A stretch of DNA of 64,000 nucleotides from Pseudomonas fragi (lineage in GTDB: Bacteria; Pseudomonadota; Gammaproteobacteria; Pseudomonadales; Pseudomonadaceae). The number at the start of each line of letters is the position of its first letter. Within the stretch, counting starts at the first letter, position 1. The notes beneath the pieces are model-generated. The model was not told the DNA's origin. It did not search any database and was given only the letters and a program-made list of their open reading frames with translations. The stretch covers positions 24,275 to 88,274 of the forward strand of contig NZ_NQKQ01000021.1 of the NCBI RefSeq assembly GCF_002269505.1, in the 5' to 3' direction. This document shows, one piece after another, positions 25,722-33,105 of this stretch. The position numbers and the translations under genes are program-made.

Positions 25722-26122
25722 AGCAGCTGATCCTGCTGGCCGTACTGGGCGCAAGCCTGGCGGGCTGTGCGGGTGACCCGGTGAAGTTGCAGCAGAACCA
25801 CACCTACATGCTGGAGTGGATCGGCGAACGACCGCTGATCGACAACAGCCACCTGACCGTTACCCTGGACGATGCTGGCCGGGCCTATGGCAGTGGCGGT
25901 TGCAATCACTGGTTCGCGCCCTACACCCTGGACGGCGACAAGCTGACCTTTGGTGGCGTGGGCAGCACCCGCAAGGCCTGTGCACCGGCGCTGATGGAGC
26001 AGGAACAGCGATTCTTCGAAGCCCTGCAAACCGTCCAGCGCTGGGACATTTCGCCGATCGAGCAGGTGCGCTTCTGGCCTGCCGAAGGCAAGCCGCTACG
26101 GCTTTGGTCTGAAGAAGGCTGA
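25718..26122 (+). CDS. META domain lipoprotein
   Basis: A 134-residue lipoprotein: signal and lipobox MKQLILLAVLGASLAGCAG, then a META domain (HslJ-like) with GRAYGSGGCNHWFAPYTLDG, KLTFGGVGSTRKACAPALME and QEQRFFEALQTVQRWDI. META domains are small beta-rich modules in envelope proteins linked in some cases to heat-shock or novobiocin tolerance. I chose MKQLILL because the lipobox then has normal placement and the start overlaps the previous stop by four bases. Confidence 0.87.
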   Translation: MKQLILLAVLGASLAGCAGDPVKLQQNHTYMLEWIGERPLIDNSHLTVTLDDAGRAYGSGGCNHWFAPYTLDGDKLTFGGVGSTRKACAPALMEQEQRFFEALQTVQRWDISPIEQVRFWPAEGKPLRLWSEEG

Positions 26123-26130
26123 TAGACGCC

Positions 26131-26237
26131 GCCCTCACCCCAACCCTCTCCCAAAGGGAGAGGGGGCTGATTGTTGGTGATATTGAAACCAAGCACGGTC
26201 AGTCCCCTCTCCCTCCGGGAGAGGGCTAGGGTGAGGG
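26131..26237. repeat. Inverted repeat CCCTCACCC...GGGTGAGGG with nested hairpins
   Basis: CCCTCACCCCAACCCTCTCC at the left is matched by the reverse complement at 26217-26237. Each arm also continues into its own short hairpin (CCCTCTCCCAAAGGGAGAGGG and CCCTCTCCCTCCGGGAGAGGG). It lies between two convergent genes and probably terminates both. Shorter relatives occur at 4600-4655, 39157-39180 and 55581-55609. Confidence 0.75.
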
Positions 26238-26256
26238 TTGCTCTTGCTCTTGGTTC

Positions 26257-26721
26257 TCAGGCCCCCCTGAGTTCCTTGATCTTGGCCAGCACCCCGGCCG
26301 CCGTCTGTTCGCCCATCAACGTTGCCCGCACCTTGCCCTTCTCATCCAGGATGTAGGTCACTGGCAGTGCTTCGCTGCGCGGCAGATCGAACACTTCAGC
26401 CGGATCCTGCGCCAGCACGGTAAAGGTGATGCCCAGCGCAGCACTCGCGTCGCTCAGCTCCTTGCCCTGCAACCCATCGAAATTGACCCCAAAAACGCCT
26501 ACCGACTGCCCCTGCAGCTGTTTTTCCAGCGAGTTCAGTTCAGGAATCTCGAGGCGGCACGGGCCACACCACTCAGCCCAGTAATTGATGACCTTCCATT
26601 GTTTGTCCAGACGCTCAGACGCGATCTTCTGTCCGTGTTGATCGACCCCATAATCATTTCCGCAACCAGCCAGCAGTAATGTGGCAGTGACGGCAGCTAC
26701 TGCCATGAGTCGCTTTAACAT
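26257..26721 (-). CDS. TlpA-type thioredoxin-fold lipoprotein
   Basis: A 154-residue lipoprotein: MLKRLMAVAAVTATLLLAGC provides signal and lipobox, followed by a TlpA/ResA-like thioredoxin domain. The redox site WAEWCGPCRLEIPELN lies near residue 50, and the cis-proline region is EALPVTYILDEKGKV. It should act in the periplasm as a thiol-disulfide reductase, for example in cytochrome c maturation or repair of oxidised proteins. The GGATC just before ATG 26721 supports the start. It is divergent from arsC. Confidence 0.9.
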   Translation of the reverse strand: MLKRLMAVAAVTATLLLAGCGNDYGVDQHGQKIASERLDKQWKVINYWAEWCGPCRLEIPELNSLEKQLQGQSVGVFGVNFDGLQGKELSDASAALGITFTVLAQDPAEVFDLPRSEALPVTYILDEKGKVRATLMGEQTAAGVLAKIKELRGA

Positions 26722-26847
26722 GTGTTGATCCTTCTCGGTGAATACAAACAAAAAGCCATTAGCGAGCGGCCATTTACCGCATACGGTTCAGGCGCGCCCG
26801 TCAGGCGGGTAGAATAGCCGCCACCTTACGCAAGATGCGACCCGCAC

Positions 26848-27201
26848 ATGACCGATCTGACGCTTTATCACAACCCGCGCTGCTCGAAATCGCGCGGTGC
26901 GCTCGAACTCCTTGAAGCCCGAGGCCTGACACCCACCGTGGTGCGCTACCTCGAAACGCCGCTGGACGCCCCGCAACTGCGCGACCTGCTGGCCAAGCTG
27001 AACATCAGCGCACGGCAACTGCTGCGCAGCGGCGAAGACGAGTACAAGGCCCTCAATCTGGCAGACAGCAGCCTCAGCGAAGCGCAACTGATCGACGCCA
27101 TGGCCGCCCACCCCAAGCTGATCGAACGTCCGATTCTGGTCGCAGGTGAGCGCGCCGTGATTGGCCGTCCGCCGGAAAAAATCCTGGAGATCCTGCCGTG
27201 A
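26848..27201 (+). CDS. arsC: Arsenate reductase (glutaredoxin type) ArsC/YfgD
   Basis: A 117-residue ArsC-fold protein with the active cysteine in LYHNPRCSKSRGAL (Cys12) and the late segment IERPILVAGERAVIGRPPEK. The family uses glutathione/glutaredoxin to reduce arsenate; YfgD-like members are not always true arsenate reductases. No ars efflux or regulator gene is nearby, so a general thiol role is possible. It overlaps wrbA by four bases. Confidence 0.88.
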   Translation: MTDLTLYHNPRCSKSRGALELLEARGLTPTVVRYLETPLDAPQLRDLLAKLNISARQLLRSGEDEYKALNLADSSLSEAQLIDAMAAHPKLIERPILVAGERAVIGRPPEKILEILP

Positions 27202-27803
27202 GCGCGCCCTACATTCTGGTTCTGTTCTATAGCCGTAACGGTTCGACCAGTGAAATGGCCCGGCAAATCGCCCGCGGGATCGAGCAGGGTGGCCTTGAAG
27301 CGCGCCTGCGCACCGTGCCGGCCATTTCCGCCGAATGCGAAGCCGTGGCCCCGGCCATTCCGGACGAAGGTGCGATGTACGCCAGCCTCGACGACCTGAA
27401 GAACTGCTCGGGGCTGGCCCTGGGCAGCCCGACGCGCTTCGGCAACATGGCGGCGCCGCTCAAGTACTTTCTCGATGGCACCAGCAACCTGTGGCTGACC
27501 GGCGCACTGGTCGGCAAGCCGGCGGGTGTATTCACCTCCACCGCCAGCCTGCACGGCGGCCAAGAAAGCACCCTGCTGTCGATGCTGCTGCCGCTGATGC
27601 ACCACGGCATGCTGGTCACCGGCCTGCCCTACAGCGAGTCGTCCTTGCTCCACACCACGGCCGGCGGCACCCCCTATGGCCCGAGCCATCACGCAGGTGC
27701 CGACGGCAAGCGCGGCCTGGACGAACACGAAATCGCCCTGTGCCGGGCCCTGGGCCAGCGTTTGGCGACTATCGCGTTGAAGCTGGAGAACGGTCGTGGC
27801 TAA
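27198..27803 (+). CDS. wrbA: NAD(P)H:quinone oxidoreductase WrbA
   Basis: A 201-residue flavodoxin-fold enzyme that reduces quinones by two electrons. The FMN phosphate loop is FYSRNGSTSEMARQIARGIE (residue about 10-29). Later FMN contacts lie in LALGSPTRFGNMAAPLKYFLD, and FTSTASLHGGQESTLLSMLL is a WrbA hallmark. It starts with GTG overlapping the arsC stop, and its end overlaps the next membrane protein gene by eight bases; the three form a tight operon. Confidence 0.95.
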   Translation: MSAPYILVLFYSRNGSTSEMARQIARGIEQGGLEARLRTVPAISAECEAVAPAIPDEGAMYASLDDLKNCSGLALGSPTRFGNMAAPLKYFLDGTSNLWLTGALVGKPAGVFTSTASLHGGQESTLLSMLLPLMHHGMLVTGLPYSESSLLHTTAGGTPYGPSHHAGADGKRGLDEHEIALCRALGQRLATIALKLENGRG

Positions 27804-28203
27804 AAAGCCAAAAGTGCTGCCGCCCATCGCGTGGCTGGAACCACGCGTGCGGCTGATGCGCGTAGTAAGTCTGGCGTGCTTCTTTGGCCTGATCGGCTTG
27901 CTGTGCGTTTACTACCTGGGGTTTGCCGACCTGCACGGTGCCAGGCCGTGGGTGATCCTGCTGATCGAACTGGTGCCGTTGATGTTTGTGGTACCGGGCA
28001 TGCTCATGGGCAGTCCGCGCGGGCACTCGTTCACCTGCTACGTGGTCAATCTGTACCTGATCAAGGGAGCGCTGGCGGCATTCGACCCGAACCGCCAGGT
28101 ATTCGGCCTGCTGGAAATCGCCGCCAGCGTGGCGGTATTCGTCAGTGCTTTGCTGTATGTGCGCTGGCGTTACCAGCTGGATCGGCGCCTGAGCGGCGAG
28201 TGA
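27796..28203 (+). CDS. DUF2069 small membrane protein
   Basis: A 135-residue inner-membrane protein with about four hydrophobic spans (near residues 18-38, 48-65, 75-90, 100-118), matching the DUF2069 family found after wrbA in pseudomonads. It starts with GTG and overlaps wrbA by eight bases. GMLMGSPRGHSFTCYVVNLY in the centre is conserved-looking. No function is known. Confidence 0.82.
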   Translation: MAKKPKVLPPIAWLEPRVRLMRVVSLACFFGLIGLLCVYYLGFADLHGARPWVILLIELVPLMFVVPGMLMGSPRGHSFTCYVVNLYLIKGALAAFDPNRQVFGLLEIAASVAVFVSALLYVRWRYQLDRRLSGE

Positions 28204-28213
28204 TGCAGCTGTT

Positions 28214-28264
28214 GTGGGAGCGGGCCTGCTCGCGAACGGCCTTCGCGAGCAGGCTCGCTCCCAC
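28214..28264. repeat. REP palindrome (GTGGGAGCG...CGCTCCCAC)
   Basis: GTGGGAGCGGGCCTGCTCGC and its reverse complement are separated by only GAACGGCCTTC, forming one long hairpin between convergent genes. It is a compact version of the REPIN at 18935-19023 and of the same type as the copies near 30680, 33024 and 53990. Confidence 0.9.
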
Positions 28265-28284
28265 GATTGAAGTTGCTCGGCGGC

Positions 28285-28956
28285 TTAGTGATTCACCGTA
28301 AACGCCAGCATCTGTGACAGCTGGCACATTGGCCGGCCACTTTCGGCGTGCCACTGGTTGAATGCGTTCTGCACAATCGCCAGATCGCGCAGGCTGGTAG
28401 GGGCCTTGTCCACCAGCTTCTGCGCGTTCAGCGCGGCCACCACGTCATAGCTGGGCACAAAAGTGTCCTTGCCGACCATGCGCAAAAAGCGTGGAGCCGA
28501 CAAACCACCCAACTGATGCCCATGCTTGGCCAGGTACTTCCACAACCCGACGATATCGGTCACAGGCCATTGGGCGATAAACGCGCCGAAGCTGCCGTGT
28601 TCATGGGTGATGTCGAGCACCATCTGGGCATTGCGCGGCACGCTTTTAAGCTTGCCCAGATGGCGGATGATCCGCGCATCCTGCATCAAACGCTCAAGGT
28701 GCTCGGCGCCCATCAGCACCACTTTTTCCGGGTCGAAACCAAAGAACACTTCTTCGAACACGGGCCACTTGGCATCGACCACGCTGTGCTTGAGGCCGGC
28801 GCGAAACACACGCAGGGCCAGGGTCGACAGGTAGCGATCATCGCTGATCTGGCGCAATTGTTCCGCGGTTTTCGGGACGGGCAATTGGGCTTCAAGTGCG
28901 GCTGACGAACCGAAACGGTTCAAACAGTATTCGTGCAGCCATTTGTAGTCGCGCAT
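28285..28956 (-). CDS. DNA-3-methyladenine glycosylase I family protein (Tag-like)
   Basis: A 223-residue helix-hairpin-helix glycosylase-like protein. It resembles TagI in FEEVFFGFDPEKVVLMGAEH, LMQDARIIRHLGKLKSVPRN and HGSFGAFIAQWPVTDIVGLW. Typical TagI begins with a Cys/Trp segment and binds zinc through two Cys and two His at its termini; that N-terminal CPW-type segment is absent here, so this is a divergent subgroup. It lies 18 bases downstream of ttcA in the same direction. Removal of 3-methyladenine is inferred from the family. Confidence 0.82.
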   Translation of the reverse strand: MRDYKWLHEYCLNRFGSSAALEAQLPVPKTAEQLRQISDDRYLSTLALRVFRAGLKHSVVDAKWPVFEEVFFGFDPEKVVLMGAEHLERLMQDARIIRHLGKLKSVPRNAQMVLDITHEHGSFGAFIAQWPVTDIVGLWKYLAKHGHQLGGLSAPRFLRMVGKDTFVPSYDVVAALNAQKLVDKAPTSLRDLAIVQNAFNQWHAESGRPMCQLSQMLAFTVNH

Positions 28957-28974
28957 GCCCTCTCCTCTTGGCAA

Positions 28975-29799
28975 TTACAGATTGAGCAGGTTGACGAAGC
29001 GCGGTGCGGCGCTTTCGTCGATCTTCAGGCTCGTAAAATCAAACAGGTTACGGTCGGCCAATTGCGACGGGATCACGTTCTGCAAGCTGCGAAAGATACT
29101 CTCGGTGCGGCCCGGCGTCTTGCGGTCCCACTCCTGGAGCATGTCCTTGACCACCTGACGCTGCAGGTTCTCCTGGGAACCACAGAGGTTGCACGGGATG
29201 ATCGGGAACTGCTGCCAGTCGGAGTAAGCCTGGATGTCCTTCTCGTTGCAGTACGCCAGCGGGCGGATCACCACGTTGCGCCCGTCATCGGAGCGCAGCT
29301 TGGGCGGCATCGCCTTGAGCGTGCCGTTGAAGAACATATTGAGGAAGAAGGTTTCGACAATGTCATCACGATGATGCCCAAGGGCCATCTTGGTTGCGCC
29401 GATCTCATCGGCAAAGGTGTACAAGGTGCCACGGCGCAAGCGCGAACACAGCGAGCAGGTGGTCTTGCCTTCGGGGATCAGTTCCTTGACCACCGAGTAA
29501 GTATCTTTTTCAACGATGTGGTATTCCACACCCAGCGACTTGAGATAAGCCGGCAGCACGTCTTCGGGAAAACCCGGCTGTTTCTGGTCCATGTTCACGG
29601 CCACGATCTCGAACTGGATCGGCGCGACTTTCTGCAGGTGCAGCAACACATCGAGCAGGGTGTAGCTGTCCTTGCCGCCCGACAGGCACACCATCACCTT
29701 GTCGCCGTGCTCAATCATGTTGAAGTCGGCTACAGCCTCACCGGTCAAGCGACGCAGGCGTTTCTGGAGTTTGATTTGAGAGACCGAGTGAGTGCCCAT
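28975..29799 (-). CDS. ttcA: tRNA 2-thiocytidine(32) synthetase TtcA
   Basis: A 274-residue PP-loop ATPase. The nucleotide motif is VCLSGGKDSYTLLD (about residue 38), and the iron-sulfur cluster cysteines are in CSLCSRLRRG and PCNLCGSQENLQR. It places sulfur on C32 of certain tRNAs. The start ATGGGCACTCACTCG gives the usual length. It is followed by the Tag-like gene and preceded by a 267-base intergenic region shared with the divergent Yip1 gene. Confidence 0.96.
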   Translation of the reverse strand: MGTHSVSQIKLQKRLRRLTGEAVADFNMIEHGDKVMVCLSGGKDSYTLLDVLLHLQKVAPIQFEIVAVNMDQKQPGFPEDVLPAYLKSLGVEYHIVEKDTYSVVKELIPEGKTTCSLCSRLRRGTLYTFADEIGATKMALGHHRDDIVETFFLNMFFNGTLKAMPPKLRSDDGRNVVIRPLAYCNEKDIQAYSDWQQFPIIPCNLCGSQENLQRQVVKDMLQEWDRKTPGRTESIFRSLQNVIPSQLADRNLFDFTSLKIDESAAPRFVNLLNL

Positions 29800-30066
29800 A
29801 GCGCTTCAATTCCGCGAGTTAAGACCAAAAGCCGGGGATTTTACCGAAAAAAACCGACCAACCAACCCCTTGCCCGCCTAAAGACAGCAATGCGATAAGC
29901 CCGCATCTGACAGCACAATAAGCTCTAAGGAGGCGGATATAGGGGGCCCCAGGTTTCCTATACTTGTCACCAAGGCCGCACGCCTGTCTGCTTTCCAATA
30001 CGTTATGGCTGCGCGACCGGCACGCGTCCCACTGGGGGCGATGCGTCTTAAACAGGAGCGACAGCC

Positions 30067-30669
30067 ATGATCCATCACGTTGTGGGCCTTTTCACCCACC
30101 CCGATAAAGAATGGCGCGAAATACGTGGCGATGCCGAAGAAAGCATCGGCCATATGTATTTCACGCACACGTTAATTCTGGCAGCGATTCCGGCCATCTC
30201 TGCGTTTATTGGCACTACCCAGGTAGGCTGGGTGATCGGTAACCGCGCGCCGGTGATGCTGACCATGGACAGCGCCTTGTGGATGACCCTGTTGTCCTAC
30301 GCCGCCATGCTGGTGGGCGTGGCCGTGATGGGCGCATTCATTCACTGGATGGCCCGTACCTACGATGCACAACCCAGCCTGCAGCGTTGCGTGGCCTTCG
30401 CCACCTACACCGCGACCCCGCTGTTTATCGGCGGGCTGGCGGCGCTGTATCCGCATATGTGGCTGGGCATGATGGTGGGCACTGCCGCCATTTGCTACAC
30501 CGTGTACTTACTGTACGTGGGCCTGCCGACCTTTATGAATATCGACCCGGACGAAGGCTTCCTGTTTTCCAGCTCGGTGCTGGCAGTGGGCCTGGTGGTA
30601 CTGGTGGCGATCATGGCCTTTACCGTGATTGTCTGGGGCCTGGGTGTCGGGCCCGTGTATACCAACTAG
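30067..30669 (+). CDS. Yip1 family membrane protein
   Basis: A 200-residue protein beginning with the Pseudomonas Yip1 signature MIHHVVGLFTHPDKEWREIR. Five or so membrane spans follow (about residues 35-58, 72-100, 112-130, 135-160, 172-196). CAGGAGCGACAGCC precedes the ATG. Bacterial Yip1-domain proteins have no settled function. It is single-gene and divergent from ttcA. Confidence 0.87.
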   Translation: MIHHVVGLFTHPDKEWREIRGDAEESIGHMYFTHTLILAAIPAISAFIGTTQVGWVIGNRAPVMLTMDSALWMTLLSYAAMLVGVAVMGAFIHWMARTYDAQPSLQRCVAFATYTATPLFIGGLAALYPHMWLGMMVGTAAICYTVYLLYVGLPTFMNIDPDEGFLFSSSVLAVGLVVLVAIMAFTVIVWGLGVGPVYTN

Positions 30670-30679
30670 GCCACAACCC

Positions 30680-30730
30680 GTGGGAGCGAGCCTGCTAGCG
30701 ATTGCTGTTCGCGAGCAGGCTCGCTCCCAC
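30680..30730. repeat. REP palindrome (GTGGGAGCGAG...CTCGCTCCCAC)
   Basis: GTGGGAGCGAGCCTGCTAGC and its reverse complement (ending CTCGCTCCCAC) with a short loop ATTGCTGTT. One T replaces C in the left arm. It lies between the Yip1 gene and the SprT-like gene. Confidence 0.9.
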
Positions 30731-30815
30731 CGGGAGCATAAAGACCATTGGGCGCCAACAGGTTCGCAACCCCACCGCTTGCGGCATAATCGCCGGCTCT
30801 GGAGAACCGAACCGC

Positions 30816-31310
30816 ATGCCCGAGTTGCTCAATACCCGCGTCGAAGACTGTTTCCAACAGGCCGAAGTGTTTTTCAAACGCCCCTTCAAACGCCCCGTCG
30901 TCAGTTTCAAGCTGCGCGGGCAAAAAGCCGGGGTCGCCCATTTGCATGAAAACCTGCTGCGCTTCAACCCCCAGCTGTACCGTGAAAACAGCGAAGACTT
31001 CCTCAAGCAGACGGTCCCCCACGAAGTGGCACATCTGGTTGCCCATCAGTTGTTTGGCGAACGTATCGCGCCCCACGGCGAAGAATGGCAACTGATCATG
31101 CGCGGGGTGTACGAACTGCCGCCCAATCGCTGCCATACCTATGCAATCAAACGGCGCAGCGCCACGCGTTATATCTACCGCTGCCCCTGCCCGGACAGCG
31201 ACTTTGCCTTTTCTGCCCAGCGTCACGCCCTGGTCAAGCAAGGCCGCGGTTATCTGTGCCGCCGCTGCCGTAATACGCTGGTGTTCAGCGGTCTGACCAG
31301 GGTCGAATAA
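30816..31310 (+). CDS. sprT: SprT family zinc metalloprotease-like protein
   Basis: A 164-residue protein starting MPELLNTRVEDCFQQAEVFF. The zinc-protease motif HEVAHLVAHQLFG lies near residue 70, and a C-terminal zinc ribbon has cysteines in RCPCPDSDFAF and LCRRCRNTLVF. GGAGAACCG precedes the ATG. Related eukaryotic Spartan cuts DNA-protein crosslinks; the bacterial role is not established. A strong bidirectional terminator follows. Confidence 0.9.
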   Translation: MPELLNTRVEDCFQQAEVFFKRPFKRPVVSFKLRGQKAGVAHLHENLLRFNPQLYRENSEDFLKQTVPHEVAHLVAHQLFGERIAPHGEEWQLIMRGVYELPPNRCHTYAIKRRSATRYIYRCPCPDSDFAFSAQRHALVKQGRGYLCRRCRNTLVFSGLTRVE

Positions 31311-31318
31311 ACAGGCAT

Positions 31319-31349
31319 AAAAAAACCCATCCGAAGATGGGTTTTTTAT
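31319..31349. terminator. Bidirectional terminator between the SprT-like gene and dctA
   Basis: AAAAAAACCCATC-CGAA-GATGGGTTTTTTAT is a perfect stem with an A-run on one side and a T-run on the other, placed between two convergent genes. Confidence 0.95.
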
Positions 31350-31359
31350 GCGCTCAGAC

Positions 31360-32694
31360 TTACTTGAGCAACACCGGGGCCGGGCCTTCAGCCACGCCCA
31401 GGTCGTCTTGCGGACGGGTGTCCTCCAGCGGGCGACCGCCAGAGTTCAGCTCGGTCTGCAGGGTGTCGGTGTCCAGTTCCTTGACCCACTTGGCCACCAC
31501 CAGGGTTGCCACCGCGTTACCGATCAGGTTGGTCAGGGCACGGGCTTCGGACATGAAGCGGTCGATACCCAGGATCAGCGCCAGGCCTGCTACCGGCAAG
31601 TGGCCTACCGCCGACAGGGTTGCAGCCAGGACGATAAAGCCGCTACCGGTCACACCAGCAGCACCTTTGGACGACAGCAACAGCACCAGCAACAGGGTGA
31701 TCTGATGGGTAATGTCCATGTGAGTGTCAGTCGCCTGGGCGATGAACACGGCGGCCATGGTCAGGTAGATCGAAGTGCCGTCGAGGTTGAACGAGTAACC
31801 GGTCGGGATCACCAGACCCACGACCGATTTCTTCGCGCCCAGACGCTCCATTTTCACCAGCATGCGTGGCAGCGCCGATTCCGACGAGGACGTGCCCAGT
31901 ACGATCAGCAGCTCCTCACGGATGTAGCGGATCAGCTTCAATACGCTGAAACCGTGAGCTCGGGCAATACCGCCCAGCACGATCAGCACGAACAGCACGC
32001 AAGTGATGTAGAAGCAGATCATCAGCTGACCCAGCTGAACCAGCGAGCCTACGCCGTAAGCGCCGATGGTGAAGGCCATCGCACCCAGCGCACCGAGTGG
32101 CGCCAGCTTCATGATCATGTTGATGATGTTGAACATCACATGGGCGAAACGGTCGATGAAGTCCAGTACCGGCTTGCCGTAGGCACCCAGGCGATGCAGG
32201 GCGAAACCGAAGATCACCGAGAACATCAGCACTTGCAGGATATCGCCATTGGCGAAGGCGCCAACAATGGTCGACGGGATCACGTTGAGGATAAAGCCTA
32301 CGATGCTCTGGTCTGCGCCTGCCGACACGTAACCGGCAATTTTGCTGGCATCCAGGGTCGACACGTCAATGTGCATGCCAGCGCCAGGCTGAACCACGTT
32401 AACCACAATCAGACCGATCAACAGCGCGATAGTCGACACGACTTCGAAGTAGAGCAAGGCATAACCGCCGGTCTTGCCGACCGATTTCATGCTCTGCATG
32501 CCGGCAATACCGCTCACCACCGTACAGAAAATAATGGGCGCGATGACCATCTTGATCAGTTTGATAAATCCATCACCCAGCGGTTTCAGGGCAACACCGG
32601 TTTCCGGGTAGTAATGGCCCAGCAAGATACCGATAGCGATCGCTACGATTACTTGCACATACAGGGATTTGTACAGTGGCTGACGAGTCGTCAT
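31360..32694 (-). CDS. dctA: C4-dicarboxylate transporter DctA
   Basis: A 444-residue sodium/proton:dicarboxylate symporter of the DAACS family, importing succinate, fumarate and malate. Signatures: SLYVQVIVAIAIGILLGHYY, FIKLIKMVIAPIIFCTVVSG, the re-entrant serine-rich loop LGTSSSESALPRML, and VIPTGYSFNLDGTSIYLTMA. ATG 32694 has GAGGAAC upstream; the frame extends eight more codons but without such a site. A GG-N10-GC promoter and two inverted repeats lie upstream, so sigma-54 control by a DctD-type activator is likely. Confidence 0.95.
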   Translation of the reverse strand: MTTRQPLYKSLYVQVIVAIAIGILLGHYYPETGVALKPLGDGFIKLIKMVIAPIIFCTVVSGIAGMQSMKSVGKTGGYALLYFEVVSTIALLIGLIVVNVVQPGAGMHIDVSTLDASKIAGYVSAGADQSIVGFILNVIPSTIVGAFANGDILQVLMFSVIFGFALHRLGAYGKPVLDFIDRFAHVMFNIINMIMKLAPLGALGAMAFTIGAYGVGSLVQLGQLMICFYITCVLFVLIVLGGIARAHGFSVLKLIRYIREELLIVLGTSSSESALPRMLVKMERLGAKKSVVGLVIPTGYSFNLDGTSIYLTMAAVFIAQATDTHMDITHQITLLLVLLLSSKGAAGVTGSGFIVLAATLSAVGHLPVAGLALILGIDRFMSEARALTNLIGNAVATLVVAKWVKELDTDTLQTELNSGGRPLEDTRPQDDLGVAEGPAPVLLK

Positions 32695-32826
32695 TGCAAA
32701 GTTCCTCAAGTGCATCACTCAATCATCATTCCGTCTGAGACTGGTGACACCTAAAGCGCGAACCCTCCTGTACTTGGAGGGATTTGTTTTTGGGGCTGCT
32801 CTTACGGCAGACCTCTCGCACTTATT

Positions 32827-32841
32827 GCAAGCCGTGGGCCA
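32827..32841 (-). promoter_or_regulatory. Candidate sigma-54 promoter of dctA
   Basis: The minus strand reads TGGCCCACGGCTTGC: the invariant GG and GC are separated by exactly ten bases and the -12 element TTGC is intact. It would start transcription about 120 bases before the dctA ATG. The -24 element differs from TGGCAC at one position. It matches the arrangement found upstream of the MHS transporter gene at 55444-55458. Confidence 0.72.
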
Positions 32842-32920
32842 CATTGAGCAAAAGCTGCGCAATGGCCTGTGATGCCTAGGCTTGTAGGAATTTATTGATT
32901 GATTTTGTAGGACAGGATTT

Positions 32921-32975
32921 GGCGGGATTCCGCCCATTGGCGGTATTGAGGAGGGATAGATGGCGGATATCCGCC
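32921..32975 (-). promoter_or_regulatory. Paired inverted repeats upstream of dctA (candidate activator sites)
   Basis: Two 14-base inverted repeats: GGCGGGATTCCGCC at 32921-32934 and the perfect palindrome GGCGGATATCCGCC at 32962-32975. Their centres are 41 bases apart, near four helical turns, and they lie 80-135 bases upstream of the candidate sigma-54 promoter, the usual place for enhancer-binding activators. The same motif pair precedes the MHS transporter gene. Confidence 0.7.
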
Positions 32976-33023
32976 TGAATCCCACGTACTCCTGTAGATA
33001 CACTGTTGCAGGTCAAGCCCTAT

Positions 33024-33076
33024 TGTGGGAGCGAGCCTGCTCGCGAACGACCTTCGCGAGCAGGCTCGCTCCCACA
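33024..33076. repeat. REP palindrome (TGTGGGAGCGAG...CTCGCTCCCACA)
   Basis: A perfect long hairpin of two inverted REP arms, TGTGGGAGCGAGCCTGCTCG and its complement, with loop AACGACCTT. It lies just after the phoQ stop codon, between phoQ and the dctA upstream region. Confidence 0.92.
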
Positions 33077-33105
33077 GTTGCAGAGTCTCTACAGAGGTTC
33101 GTCGA

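Noticed and set aside
31348..32754. 468-residue open frame antisense to dctA
   Set aside because: Translation is histidine/glutamine-rich shadow sequence; dctA is unmistakable on the minus strand.
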